Below are positions 1-15,009 of a stretch of 52,135 nucleotides of DNA, piece after piece. How positions within the stretch are numbered: position 1 is the first letter of the stretch; every line of letters begins with the position of its first letter. The stretch is from the NCBI GenBank assembly GCA_007132725.1, contig SLOD01000031.1, forward strand, positions 1 to 52,135, written 5' to 3'. The notes under the pieces are model-generated. The model worked only from the letters and a program-made list of their open reading frames with translations. It was not told the origin of the DNA and made no database searches. The position numbers were made by a program, and so were the translations under genes. The DNA is from Candidatus Sumerlaeota bacterium. GTDB lineage: Bacteria; UBP6; UBA1177.

Positions 1-1887
1 AGTGATCCTTCAAAGTCAGACCTGAATTTTCCTTATGACAGAGAAAAACATTTCTGTGGTTGTCCACTCAGTACATTAGAGGGTCAGGCATCCGATTACT
101 GGTGCTATGATGATGGAAGACAGGGAAGAGAGTTCTATTATTTCATTAAAGTACAGAACTGGGGAGATGAGGATACAGGTGAGGTCAGAGTTTGGGATGA
201 ACTTGATCCTCAGCTTGAATATGTCCCGGGAACCACAGAGTATGCGACGAACTATGTTCCTGAAACTGATAAATTCGATGACTGGACAGAGATAAAAGAT
301 AAATCCGGTGGAGCATTTCCTCTCTCCGGAGATGGTGTTGTGGTAAGTCCCAGAATGAGAAACTGTGATGAAAGCACCTGGAGTTGCCAAGATACGGTCC
401 TTATCAGGTATAAGGTGAGGCCCAGACCCGGTGTTCCGAAAAACTATGTTTTCAGGAACATTGCCAACATTAAGGACCAGAACGATGACATGCCTTACAG
501 AACAAACAGATCTTATCCTCTTTTGCTTTCTCCTGCTCAATGTGTAAGGGATACCGAGTGTCCGTCTCCCACACCTGAAATGTGTGGTGGAACCAACATT
601 CCCAAGGAGTGTGGAGAACCGGGTCTTCCTGAATGTGGTCCCGGACTTGTCTGCGAAGACTATGAATGTGTAGATGATCCGGCAACTACCTGTACCAACA
701 CGGTTGCCAATTTTGACAAAGGACGTAATTCTCCGCTTGATATGATCGTCCCCAAAGATAATGACGGTATGTATCTGAATGTCGGGCAGTTTACAGTTCA
801 GGCAAACAACTGTGAAGAAAACATGTACTATAATATTGATGCTATAACAGTTAACATAGATGCGGGAAATGACCAGAGGTTTAAATTCACCGACCTTGAA
901 CTCTTCCACGATGTGAATGGTAACGGAGTTGTAGACGATGGAGATATTCTTCTTGCTACGGCATCTGACGAGGCCAGAAGTGTAAAGTTTTTTCTTAAAG
1001 ATAATAAAAAGTTTAAGGGCAGGATTAACCATCACTTTATAATAAGGACAAAAATTGACTATACCGGTGATGAAATTTTAAGAAATACAAAATTTAATTT
1101 CCTGATAGAATCACCAAGTGCCATTGAAGTGAGTGATCTTGGAACAGCTATGACTACGGGAAGTCCTATTGATTTTGCTTCTTTTACACTTGAGCCTACA
1201 GGAGATTATTTTATTATAACCAGAGGGGCAAATGATCCTCCGGTTCCTAATATAGAAAAAATGAATGACAATATTCCTGTCCTTCAAATAAGGACAAAAG
1301 CCCTCTCCAAACCAAATGAATTGACTAGGATGTCCATAAGGGTTCCAGGAAACTATGTCAGGTTTGGAGAAGAGCATGGAATAGAGGAAATTTCACTTTT
1401 TATAGATACAAATGGAGATGGAGAAGGGAACATTAAAATAGCGGAGCTTTCTGATTTCAATACAGTGACTACTTCCGTTATATTTGAAAACTTTACTCAG
1501 AAACTTACATATGCTCCTTATGAAATGAAATATTTTGTGATATACGCAAAATTCAACATGGTTGATGTCGGTGAAGGTGAGAGTCCGATGGCAGCAAGGA
1601 TAGAGATTCCTACAGGAGGTATCAGACTTAGCGATACTTCTCCGACTCCGGTCGAGCTTCCTATACGTTCGAAAGAATTTATTTACGAATGCAGACCCGG
1701 GGATCCCGGTTGTGATCTTCCTCCGGATTCCTCTAAAAAAGGCTGTGACTGCTCGGTTATCTCTTTTGAAAGTAGTGATGTTTCAAAGCTGTTAGGATTT
1801 TTAATTGCTTTTTTTACTGCGTTACTGCTTGGAAGAGGAGTGATCTTTTCACGACTTAGGCGGCATCGTTGGTCTTCAAAGACATAG
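1..1887 (+). CDS. Exported DUF11-like/Ca-loop protein with Cys-containing C-terminal anchor (5' partial)
   Basis: The reading frame is open from base 1, so the N-terminus lies outside the window. What remains begins in a DUF11-like beta-sandwich (VQNWGDEDTGEVRVWDEL, then YVPGTTEYAT), the repeat seen in bacterial surface proteins. A Cys-rich knottin-like segment follows (about bases 540-700), then two related beta-sandwich domains. Each of these carries a dockerin-like calcium loop (DVNGNGVVDDGD near base 912; DTNGDGEGN near 1408). The C-terminus has a GCDC motif, a hydrophobic span and an Arg cluster (RLRRHR), which resembles MYXO-CTERM-type sorting tails. It is clearly paralogous to the protein at 3274-6258 over its whole visible length. 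It is likely exported and anchored at the envelope. The function is unknown; adhesion or surface architecture is inference. Confidence 0.85.
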   Translation, partial: SDPSKSDLNFPYDREKHFCGCPLSTLEGQASDYWCYDDGRQGREFYYFIKVQNWGDEDTGEVRVWDELDPQLEYVPGTTEYATNYVPETDKFDDWTEIKDKSGGAFPLSGDGVVVSPRMRNCDESTWSCQDTVLIRYKVRPRPGVPKNYVFRNIANIKDQNDDMPYRTNRSYPLLLSPAQCVRDTECPSPTPEMCGGTNIPKECGEPGLPECGPGLVCEDYECVDDPATTCTNTVANFDKGRNSPLDMIVPKDNDGMYLNVGQFTVQANNCEENMYYNIDAITVNIDAGNDQRFKFTDLELFHDVNGNGVVDDGDILLATASDEARSVKFFLKDNKKFKGRINHHFIIRTKIDYTGDEILRNTKFNFLIESPSAIEVSDLGTAMTTGSPIDFASFTLEPTGDYFIITRGANDPPVPNIEKMNDNIPVLQIRTKALSKPNELTRMSIRVPGNYVRFGEEHGIEEISLFIDTNGDGEGNIKIAELSDFNTVTTSVIFENFTQKLTYAPYEMKYFVIYAKFNMVDVGEGESPMAARIEIPTGGIRLSDTSPTPVELPIRSKEFIYECRPGDPGCDLPPDSSKKGCDCSVISFESSDVSKLLGFLIAFFTALLLGRGVIFSRLRRHRWSSKT

Positions 1888-1938
1888 CTGTTCTTATAAG
1901 TAGTTTGATGTTGTAAGCTGATCACGGGAGAAAATCCA

Positions 1939-3165
1939 ATGAAAAACTACCTTTTTGTTTTTTTATTATTCATGCCTGGTCTTTATTGTTTTGCTTCGGC
2001 ATGGGAATGTGTTTCAGATTCCGATTGTTCCGAAGCAATGAGTTGTAATCAAGGTACTTGTAGAATGGTTTCCGGAAAATTCAGTGACTATGCACAGGTA
2101 GAAATTAAGATAGGAGACAATACTCCAACAGGTGGAGGTTCCAGAGATATTATTGTTCCTCATCCGGCTGAAAATATTGTACTGGGTCAGTTTGAAATAC
2201 ATGCAAATCAGCCGGGAAGCGAAGGAAAATTCTTTCTTTTCAGGGGAGTTGAAGTCAGGGCCGGTTCTTCAAGCCCAAACATTAAATTCTCAAACATAAA
2301 GTTGGTACATGATAAAAACGGCAACGGTATATTTGACAGTTCTGATGTTGTTGTCGCTTCTGTAGATGACCCCGAAAAAAGCACATTGAATCTCGCCTTA
2401 GACCAAAAGCATGCAACATATAAGATGAATGTGGGGAACAGTTTTATAGTTGTCGGTGATGTTGAGTTCGAAGGGAGTATTGATAATCTTTATCCTTTCG
2501 GCTTAGAGATAGCTCCTTCTGATCTTTTAATTTCAAATACAGGGGATGTGTTTATTACTTCGGGAAACAGACTTATTTTTACTAAGTACATTTTTGAACC
2601 TCAAAAGGGTTATTTTATTTTTACCTCCGGAGGAAACTTCCCTGTTGTTCCTGAGGATTGGAGAGATATGAACAAGTTGCAGGAAGTGATGCATATCAGG
2701 GCAAGGTCAGTGGATGGAGCTAATGAGATAAAAAACATAAGTCTCCGGACTGTCGGTTCCTCAGCAAAATTTGGAGAAGGTGTCAGGTCGGTATTTTTAT
2801 ATCTTGACGAAAATGGGAACGGAAAGGGAGACAGGTTAATAGCTGAGCAAAGTTTTACGTCTGAAAATCCGACAGCTTTTGCTATGTTTAATATTTCCGG
2901 AGAAAATTTAAATTTTGATGAAGGAGAGGAAAAACATTTTGTGATCAAGGCTGATATTGATCTTTACAGTGGTCAGACTTTGCAATTCAACATAGGAGCG
3001 GGAGATGTTGCACTTGGCAGATCCTTAAATATTGCAGGAACTCCTTTAAATACCGGGAATTATAGATATGTGTGTGATGAAAATGATCCGGAATGCAATG
3101 TTCTGGAAGAAGAAGTGGTTGAGCCTGAACCCGAAAGCGGAGGTTGTACGGTTGTTATTCTTTGA
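1939..3165 (+). CDS. Short exported paralog with two Ca-loop beta-sandwich domains
   Basis: This 408-residue protein starts at ATG 1939 after GGGAG, 51 bases behind the previous gene. It has a signal peptide (residues 1 to about 20, ending CFASA) and a short Cys segment (CVSDSDCSEAMSCNQGTC). Two beta-sandwich domains follow that match the C-terminal halves of both neighbours, including the loops DKNGNGIFDSSD and DENGNGKGD. It lacks the long N-terminal region and the DUF11-like domain. The last residues are GGCTVVIL, which aligns with the start of the GCTCTVV anchor motif of the 3274 protein but stops before any membrane span. It may therefore be a released or processed partner, or a copy whose anchor has decayed. 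Function unknown. Confidence 0.85.
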   Translation: MKNYLFVFLLFMPGLYCFASAWECVSDSDCSEAMSCNQGTCRMVSGKFSDYAQVEIKIGDNTPTGGGSRDIIVPHPAENIVLGQFEIHANQPGSEGKFFLFRGVEVRAGSSSPNIKFSNIKLVHDKNGNGIFDSSDVVVASVDDPEKSTLNLALDQKHATYKMNVGNSFIVVGDVEFEGSIDNLYPFGLEIAPSDLLISNTGDVFITSGNRLIFTKYIFEPQKGYFIFTSGGNFPVVPEDWRDMNKLQEVMHIRARSVDGANEIKNISLRTVGSSAKFGEGVRSVFLYLDENGNGKGDRLIAEQSFTSENPTAFAMFNISGENLNFDEGEEKHFVIKADIDLYSGQTLQFNIGAGDVALGRSLNIAGTPLNTGNYRYVCDENDPECNVLEEEVVEPEPESGGCTVVIL

Positions 3166-3273
3166 TATGCTTTTTATGCAAAACTGTTTGACTTTGAATT
3201 ATGAATGCTTAACATGTTAAAGTTGATGTTGATTATTTGTATTTTAACATAGTTTTTTAACTTGAGGTGTGTG

Positions 3274-6258
3274 ATGATTAAATTTAGATTTATTGTTGTA
3301 TTGATGATTTTTATTTTTTCCGGTCTTCTCTTTGCTTCTTCTCCTTTAGGCCCCGATCCCTCTGTTTACGGAGACAGGAGCCTTAAATGGGAAGATGGAG
3401 CTTACGGATACCATGTAATGTTCAAATCGCTCCTTAAAAGCATGAACCCTAATCCTGACAACCCGCAGGCGGATACCTGCATAGATCCAGCTATTGGCAG
3501 TACATATACTTTGGAAATGGACCATATTCCGGTCGATGCATATATTCAGGATGCTTTTCTTGTGTGGTCAGGTGCAGTAAGAACTACTAAGCTGAACGAC
3601 CCTACGGATAATGAAGTTCAGTTCAGTTTTGTTTCTAGTGATGGCAGAATTACTGAAAATCAAACTGTAAGAGGAAGACAGGCTTTCAGAGTTGTTGAAT
3701 CTGAAGGTTTTGAGTTTGAAGCGTTCCGTGATTTAGATAATCCAAACCACGCCTTTTTTACCTACAGGGTTGATGTAACTGACTTTTTTCAATCAATTCA
3801 CGAGAAGGGAAGGGCTCTTGAAATAGACTATGACGGGTTTTCTCTATATGGCAACTACACTCTTTCCGGTCTTGAATGTACAGATGAAAAGAGCTATGCA
3901 GACACTACCGAACTAGTTTCAGGGTGGAAGGTGGTGCTTATCTATACATCCAGTGAGATAAGTCCTAAAAAGGTTTATTTTTATAACGGATTCCAATCAT
4001 ACTGGCATCAGGAAAGTGAAATAAGTGTTACCGGTTTTGAGTTTCCTATAGATCCTGAAGTTAGACTTACTCTTGCTGTTCTCGAAGGAGACATCAATCT
4101 TGCAACAATTAACAATCCCAGAGGCGGCCCGTTCATTCCCGAAGGGCTTCATGTTCAGGGAGATCAGTATGGATGGCTCATGATAAGCGATATATGTAAT
4201 CCGGAAGCATACATAGCTGACGGCTTTGAGAAGCGGTACTATACTGAAATATTTAACCAAATATCCTCTGTGTACGGTTGGGCGGACGAAGAGCCTACAT
4301 GTATAGGAGGTGTTCCTCCTGCGTATAATTATGATGAAATCGAGTGGAGCCTGGATGTTGATACATTTGTTATGGATTCTTCCAGAGACGGGGCTTATGC
4401 CGCACATTTCAACAGAGGCGGACAAAGAATCGGTTTGAAGATCGGGGCAAATCAGGATATGATCATTACAAACTTTATGATAGTTTCTGTTGATACAAAA
4501 GCTCCTACATTTGATATTCCAAACCAGCCGGAAAAAATTGCATGTACCCCGGCAAATGACCCTGAAAAATGGTGTGAAACAGGGGAACATACTTTTGCAA
4601 TAAGGGTTCAGAACTGGGGAGACGATCTCACAGGAAGAGTAACCGTAAGAGATACCGTGCCTGATGGAATGACTTATGTCCCCGGTTCCACTGAGTATGC
4701 TACAGAGTTTGATGTGGTAGATGGAGAAAAGATAGCAAGAAGATGGACATCTGTTCCTGATCAGGGTGGGTTTCCACTTGAAAACGGGATCAGGGTAAAA
4801 GACACTATGGAGTTTTGCCCTCCCGGATCCAACTACCTTGACTGCGAAGAGCTTGTTATTGTCAGATTCAGGGTTACTGTAAATCCCGGAATTCCGAAAC
4901 ACACTGTTATTGAGAATGTGGCACAGATAGAGACGCCGGGGTTTACACCATACAACACAAATCTTGGTATTCCTGCAAGGCTCACTTTTGCTACATCAGG
5001 ATGTGTTTCCAATCAGGAAGATGTCGATTTGAGCAAGTGTGGTGGAGAAGGAGCGGCAGGATGCGAGGAAGATACTGATTGTGAAGATTTTTATATATGT
5101 GATCCTGATGCAAAAGTGTGTGTGCCTGATCCCGATATCGAAAGATGTAAAGACAGCGATGTAGAGGTAAAACTCGGAAGGAACACTTCTTCTCCTGATG
5201 ACACGGTTTTTATTAAACCGCAATCAGATCTGGTCGTTGGACAGGTTCAAATAGTAAGTGAATCCGGCAAGGATTGTTATTTCAATCTCTCATCTCTCAA
5301 GTTGAGGTATGATATAGATGACTCTAATATTCAGCTTTCTAATTTCAGGTTAGTTAAAGATGAAAAAGGAAGCGGGGCTGTTGACAGCGGTGATGCAGCA
5401 ATAGCATCTGCAGAATCTTTAATTGGTGGTTTGGCTGACTTTTCTCCGACAGATCCTGCCAACAGGCTTTGGTCTAACACTGCCAACCACTTTTTATTTC
5501 TTGTTGATGTCGGATACAGAGAAGGGGAAACTGTTCCAAGAGACTCGATATTTAGGCCCTCAATAGAGGCAGAAGGAATTATGATGTCTGATGAGGGAAG
5601 CCCGAAGATCAGCGGACTTCCTTTAAAATTCAGTAAATTCCAGATACAGCCTGAAGATGCATTTGTTGTAACGAGAGGTTTGAAAGATCCGCCGGTTCCT
5701 CCTAAAAATGAAATGAACAAAACAAGGGATATACTGCAACTGAGAATCTTTTCAGGGAAAACTGATGATAAAATCAACAGTATCAGAGTAGCTATACCCG
5801 GAGGAGAACTGGTAAGATTCGGCACAGGTATTACATCCCTTGCGATTTATGAAGATACGAATAACGATGGAAGTGGAGATAAAGAGATAGCTTCTGTAAC
5901 TTCAACAGATGATGCTTTGAGGCATACTTTCAGGGATTTGAACATAGCAATGGAAGCAGACAAAGAGAGATTCTTTACAGTTCGTGCGGGTCTGAGTCTG
6001 AATGATGTTGATAAAATGCAGATACAGGTTTCTCATGTTACTGTTGAAAGTGGAAGAGATGTTCTTGGTCTTCCTGTGAACTCGAAACTATATGAATATG
6101 AATGTAATCCGCTTCTTGAAGATTGTGGGGAAGAAGGCTGTACCTGTACGGTTGTATCGGTAAATAGTTCTGATGGAACAAAAGCTTTGTTAATGTTCTT
6201 TTTGATGGCTCTCATGCTGCTTTTTTCAAGAAAAATCAGTGGAGTTATCAAGCAGTAA
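3274..6258 (+). CDS. Large exported DUF3344-like/DUF11-like/Ca-loop protein with C-terminal anchor
   Basis: ATG 3274 is chosen because TTGAGG lies 6 bases upstream and the signal peptide (MIKFRFIVVLMIFIFSG) starts there; a TTG at 3262 is in frame but poor. The product has 994 residues. Residues 21-410 resemble DUF3344-type domains (YIQDAFLVWSG; GWKVVLIYTSS; VYFYNGFQ). Residues 435-572 are DUF11-like, and 575-625 are Cys-rich. Two beta-sandwich domains follow, with loops DEKGSGAVDSGD and DTNNDGSGD. The tail is GCTCTVV, a hydrophobic span and a basic end (RKISGVIKQ). It is the full-length version of the two upstream paralogs, probably a surface-anchored structural or adhesive protein. Domain names are by eye; the localisation is inferred from the signal peptide and tail. 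Confidence 0.85.
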   Translation: MIKFRFIVVLMIFIFSGLLFASSPLGPDPSVYGDRSLKWEDGAYGYHVMFKSLLKSMNPNPDNPQADTCIDPAIGSTYTLEMDHIPVDAYIQDAFLVWSGAVRTTKLNDPTDNEVQFSFVSSDGRITENQTVRGRQAFRVVESEGFEFEAFRDLDNPNHAFFTYRVDVTDFFQSIHEKGRALEIDYDGFSLYGNYTLSGLECTDEKSYADTTELVSGWKVVLIYTSSEISPKKVYFYNGFQSYWHQESEISVTGFEFPIDPEVRLTLAVLEGDINLATINNPRGGPFIPEGLHVQGDQYGWLMISDICNPEAYIADGFEKRYYTEIFNQISSVYGWADEEPTCIGGVPPAYNYDEIEWSLDVDTFVMDSSRDGAYAAHFNRGGQRIGLKIGANQDMIITNFMIVSVDTKAPTFDIPNQPEKIACTPANDPEKWCETGEHTFAIRVQNWGDDLTGRVTVRDTVPDGMTYVPGSTEYATEFDVVDGEKIARRWTSVPDQGGFPLENGIRVKDTMEFCPPGSNYLDCEELVIVRFRVTVNPGIPKHTVIENVAQIETPGFTPYNTNLGIPARLTFATSGCVSNQEDVDLSKCGGEGAAGCEEDTDCEDFYICDPDAKVCVPDPDIERCKDSDVEVKLGRNTSSPDDTVFIKPQSDLVVGQVQIVSESGKDCYFNLSSLKLRYDIDDSNIQLSNFRLVKDEKGSGAVDSGDAAIASAESLIGGLADFSPTDPANRLWSNTANHFLFLVDVGYREGETVPRDSIFRPSIEAEGIMMSDEGSPKISGLPLKFSKFQIQPEDAFVVTRGLKDPPVPPKNEMNKTRDILQLRIFSGKTDDKINSIRVAIPGGELVRFGTGITSLAIYEDTNNDGSGDKEIASVTSTDDALRHTFRDLNIAMEADKERFFTVRAGLSLNDVDKMQIQVSHVTVESGRDVLGLPVNSKLYEYECNPLLEDCGEEGCTCTVVSVNSSDGTKALLMFFLMALMLLFSRKISGVIKQ

Positions 6259-6293
6259 TTATCAAAGGTTCTCAAATTAATTCTAAATAAAGT

Positions 6294-6321
6294 TTGACAA
6301 TATCTTCCCGGTAAATACCAT
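6294..6321 (+). promoter_or_regulatory. Promoter of the initiator tRNA gene
   Basis: Consensus -35 TTGACA (6294-6299), a 16-base spacer, then TACCAT (6316-6321). The predicted start near 6328 lies about 12 bases before the mature tRNA 5' end. The -10 matches the sigma-70 consensus at only four of six positions. Confidence 0.5.
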
Positions 6322-6339
6322 TATGTCTGCAATTAAGGT

Positions 6340-6415
<76 letters not shown>

Positions 6416-6446
6416 TTTTTTTTTGTTCTCAGGTTTCGTTTCAATA

Positions 6447-6474
6447 TTGACTATCAGGTAAAAACATGCATTAT
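6447..6474 (+). promoter_or_regulatory. Candidate promoter of the hydrolase lipoprotein gene
   Basis: TTGACT (6447-6452), a 16-base spacer and CATTAT (6469-6474) lie about 40 bases before the ATG at 6513. The -35/spacer form is the same as at several other promoters in the window. Confidence 0.4.
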
Positions 6475-6512
6475 TAAATGGTGTGTCATTTTTGTGTGTG
6501 AGGATAAAAGCT

Positions 6513-8078
6513 ATGCGTCAGATCAAGATTTTGAGGTTTTTTGTTCTGTCTGTTTTTGTTGTTTCTTTGCTGGGGTTGTCATGTTCAAAAAGTGATTCGG
6601 AGCTGGATGATGATCCGGTAACGGATGAAGAAGAGATTGTAATTCCTGATGAAGAGGAAGAAGAAGAGCTTGATGATGCGGTTGTTGAAGAGCCGGACGA
6701 AGCTGAAGAGCCTGATGAGATAGAGTTCCCTGACGATATTGAAGAAGATGACGAAGATCCCGATATTGAGCCCGAGCCCGAACCTTATGATCCGAGAGTT
6801 GCTCCTGCACTTTGCGGAATGGAGGAATATCAGTGGGTTGATGATCCTACACTCGGCTTTATTCTTGAACATAAAAGAATTCTTGTTGATTCTCTGACGG
6901 GTGCAAACCTTACTTCACAGGCATTATTACTTGCCGCTAAAACTACCCAGCTTGGTGATACTGTAAAACTGAGAAGGAATCCTGCACATAGTGTAAAAGT
7001 TTATGTGGTGAGATATCAGACTCAGGATAAAGGAAACCTTGTTGATGCGACAGGATTTATTGCTGTTCCGGATAAAGAAGGTGTTTTCCCGGTTTTAAGT
7101 ATATTGCATGGAACAGTTGGACTTTCTGATGAATGTTCCCCGACAAGAGATACTTCAATTGATGGTCCGGCAGGAATTGCCGCACTCCTTGCATCATTTG
7201 GATATATTGTTGCAGTTCCCGATTATATCGGGCTGAAAAGTATGGGAACCCCATCAACTGAGCTTCATTCCTATTTGATAGGTGAACCGACAGCAATAGC
7301 ATCTCTTGATATGATAAGAGCTGTTCCTAATTTTCTTGCGATCGCAGGAGAAAAAGCAACAGCAGGTGATTCAATAATCTCTGGGGGTTCACAGGGCGGT
7401 CACGCGGCAGCATTCCTCACAAGGCTTGCACCTTACTATGCTCCTGAAATAAATATTAAGGGTGCAGTATGGGGAATACCTCCAACTGATCTGGAAGTAC
7501 ACATGGAAAAAGCATTGAATGAAATGATAAGTGCTTCCGGCAACACTGCTCTTTTTCTTCTTTCTTCAAATGAGTGGTACACAAACAATCCCGATAACTA
7601 TTCCCAAGTATTTATTCCTCCTTTTGATACTGATCTTTATACTGCGGCACTAACAGGTTGTGACCTTGGAAAAGAAATAAAGGATGTTGATAAACTTGAA
7701 GATTTTTTTGCACAACCTCTTCTTGAAAGTGCTTCTACAGATCCTTTCCTTTTTGACTATGAACCATGGGCATGCTATGTGAGAGAAAACTCAGTTGTAA
7801 CAACATCAATTCCAAGAATTGATAATACTCCCGCATTTATGATCCTTTCAGAAAATGATAACCTCGTTTTTCCTGATATCGAAAGAGATTCTTTCCTGAA
7901 ACTTTGTGAACAGGGATATCAGATACAATTTAAAGAATGTGCCGGAGCAAGCCATTCTAGAGGATTTCTGTGGTCGCTTGACGATCAGCTGGATTGGCTT
8001 GATGCAAGAATGAGAGGAGAACCTCTTACCGATTACTGCGTATTGCACGATCCTGTTGAGTGTTCTTCTACACCATAG
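6513..8078 (+). CDS. Alpha/beta-hydrolase lipoprotein (secretory-lipase/esterase-like)
   Basis: ATG 6513 follows GAGGA by 8 bases and opens a lipoprotein signal (VVSLLGLSC). An in-frame GTG at 6483 is rejected because it would bury the signal peptide. A very acidic Glu/Asp tether fills roughly residues 26-90. The rest (to 521) is an alpha/beta-hydrolase with an oxyanion-type strand (VLSILHGTVGL), the nucleophile elbow GGSQGGH (Ser about 293), a likely acid in SENDNLVFPD and a late His in GASHSRG. It resembles bacterial members of the secretory-lipase or prolyl-peptidase-like superfamily. The substrate is unknown; an esterase or lipase acting on extracellular material is inference. The gene is convergent with the cassette ending at 8103. 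Confidence 0.88.
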   Translation: MRQIKILRFFVLSVFVVSLLGLSCSKSDSELDDDPVTDEEEIVIPDEEEEEELDDAVVEEPDEAEEPDEIEFPDDIEEDDEDPDIEPEPEPYDPRVAPALCGMEEYQWVDDPTLGFILEHKRILVDSLTGANLTSQALLLAAKTTQLGDTVKLRRNPAHSVKVYVVRYQTQDKGNLVDATGFIAVPDKEGVFPVLSILHGTVGLSDECSPTRDTSIDGPAGIAALLASFGYIVAVPDYIGLKSMGTPSTELHSYLIGEPTAIASLDMIRAVPNFLAIAGEKATAGDSIISGGSQGGHAAAFLTRLAPYYAPEINIKGAVWGIPPTDLEVHMEKALNEMISASGNTALFLLSSNEWYTNNPDNYSQVFIPPFDTDLYTAALTGCDLGKEIKDVDKLEDFFAQPLLESASTDPFLFDYEPWACYVRENSVVTTSIPRIDNTPAFMILSENDNLVFPDIERDSFLKLCEQGYQIQFKECAGASHSRGFLWSLDDQLDWLDARMRGEPLTDYCVLHDPVECSSTP

Positions 8079-8102
8079 TTGTCTGAAAAATCTTTTGAAA
8101 TT

Positions 8103-11799
<3,697 letters not shown>

Positions 11800-11822
11800 T
11801 ATTGACTCCATTTTTTGAAAAT

Positions 11823-13454
<1,632 letters not shown>

Positions 13455-13510
13455 ATTTATTTGACCTCCCTAAATTTCGACACTTGTCATATTTTACAGA
13501 AAATAACGCT

Positions 13511-15007
13511 TCAGTCAAGGAAAAGGTCATCAAAAATATCAGCAAACTTTTCTGAAAATGAAAATGAATCCAGCCACTTATTGTCTTGTGTTTTTTTGAA
13601 CCACTGTCTCCGTTGAAGTGATTTTAAGAAGTAAAAAAGATTCGTCCTGTAAAGGTCATTGTTTTCAGCAACTTGACTGTAATTAAGAAATCTTGATATT
13701 TTAAGCAGAGATACAATGTTGTCCCTCACGTCATTTTTAAAAGTATAAAGTGCTGTTCCTCTGCATAAATTTAGATTTTCAGGAATCCCTGTTTTTTCAA
13801 AAAGTGGTACTCCCGGTACAGGGTAAAGGGGACTGAGACCGCATTTTATGTTGTTTTTATAAAGTATTTTCATTGTTTCTGCTGTTTCCATCAAAGATGT
13901 TCCCGGCAGACCCGGTATAAGGTAAACTTCAACATCCATTTTTCCTTTGACGGCTTTTACAATTTCCATTATATCGCTAATGTCATGTGGTCTTTTCATT
14001 TTTTCTGATGCGGATTGAGATGTTGTAACAAGAGAAAGATCGAGTTTAAAAAAACCTGCTTTAGGAAATTTGTCAATGATCGGGAGAATATTCCTTGCTG
14101 TAAGTCCGTTCATAGCAGTGAATGCAAAACCTTTTTTATGGAAATCTTCAAGCAGATCGAGTAGCTTTAGAGAATAACAGTCACTTCCAAAAATATCATC
14201 ATCTTCAATGTCGATAATTTCAGCTCCGGCCTTGAACAAATAATCCAGTTCATCACGAATACTTTCAATGCCTCTCTGTTCAAAACTGTTTTCGCGGTGG
14301 ATAGAGCAGAAAACACACTTGTTTTTACATCCTGATGAGAATATTGTTTTTGCGACCGTTTTTTTTCTAAATGTTCTGAAGCTTTCTCTTATGGGAACGA
14401 TGTTCCCTTTCCAGGGGGGATCTTTTGAAGGTTTGTTGCGATATATCTGCCGGTTTTTCTCATAAATGAGCCCCGGTACTTTTGAGGCATCAAGGTTTTT
14501 TAATAAAAACTGTACAAAAAGTGGCATTGAAACAGTTCCACATCCTGATATCATATAATCGGCAGCAGATTTTTTTACAGCGGTTTCAGAAAGAGAGTTT
14601 ACAGCGGCACCTCCTATTACAAGGGTAGATCGGGATGCTTTTTTGATCTCGGAAGCAAGTTTTTCAACATCGGGATGGTAAGCTGAAAAAAGAGAACTGA
14701 TCCCGATAATATCGTAATTTCCATTTTCGCAAAACTGGATTATCTTTTTGAAACTATCGCCAAATCTTTTATACCCGTTATGTAAAGAGAAAGGAGAAAA
14801 ATCTTTTTCATAATATTTGTCAAGGTGTTTAAATTCAGGTGGAGTTTTAATCTTTTTTACTTTTCCGGATGCAGTTGCATCGTAAATATCAACATCATTT
14901 CCATGGCTTTCCAATGCTGTTTTTATATATAAAAGCCCTAAAGGTTCCATTCGGTGAGGAGAGTTGTAAAAATCAAAAACAGGGGGTGAAATAAGAAGTA
15001 TTTTCAA
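13511..15007 (-). CDS. B12-binding-domain radical SAM protein
   Basis: A 498-residue protein starting at ATG 15007, two bases after the rpiB stop, so co-transcribed with it. Residues 1-150 form a cobalamin-binding-like Rossmann domain (LLISPPVFDFYNSPHRMEPL; GNYDIIGISSLFSAYHPD). The radical SAM core follows, with the CxxxCxxC cluster motif in SGCKNKCVFCSI (about residues 225-232) and the later strand EVYLIPGLPGTS. It resembles the B12-binding radical SAM class of methylases and elongation-type enzymes. The substrate cannot be read from the sequence. Its position between rpiB and a lipoprotein cassette may be chance. Confidence 0.85.
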   Translation of the reverse strand: MKILLISPPVFDFYNSPHRMEPLGLLYIKTALESHGNDVDIYDATASGKVKKIKTPPEFKHLDKYYEKDFSPFSLHNGYKRFGDSFKKIIQFCENGNYDIIGISSLFSAYHPDVEKLASEIKKASRSTLVIGGAAVNSLSETAVKKSAADYMISGCGTVSMPLFVQFLLKNLDASKVPGLIYEKNRQIYRNKPSKDPPWKGNIVPIRESFRTFRKKTVAKTIFSSGCKNKCVFCSIHRENSFEQRGIESIRDELDYLFKAGAEIIDIEDDDIFGSDCYSLKLLDLLEDFHKKGFAFTAMNGLTARNILPIIDKFPKAGFFKLDLSLVTTSQSASEKMKRPHDISDIMEIVKAVKGKMDVEVYLIPGLPGTSLMETAETMKILYKNNIKCGLSPLYPVPGVPLFEKTGIPENLNLCRGTALYTFKNDVRDNIVSLLKISRFLNYSQVAENNDLYRTNLFYFLKSLQRRQWFKKTQDNKWLDSFSFSEKFADIFDDLFLD

Positions 15008-15009
15008 TT

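Noticed and set aside
76-1035. 319-codon minus-strand frame opposite the first gene
   Set aside because: Composition is that of an antisense shadow; the plus-strand frame has clear homology to 3274-6258.
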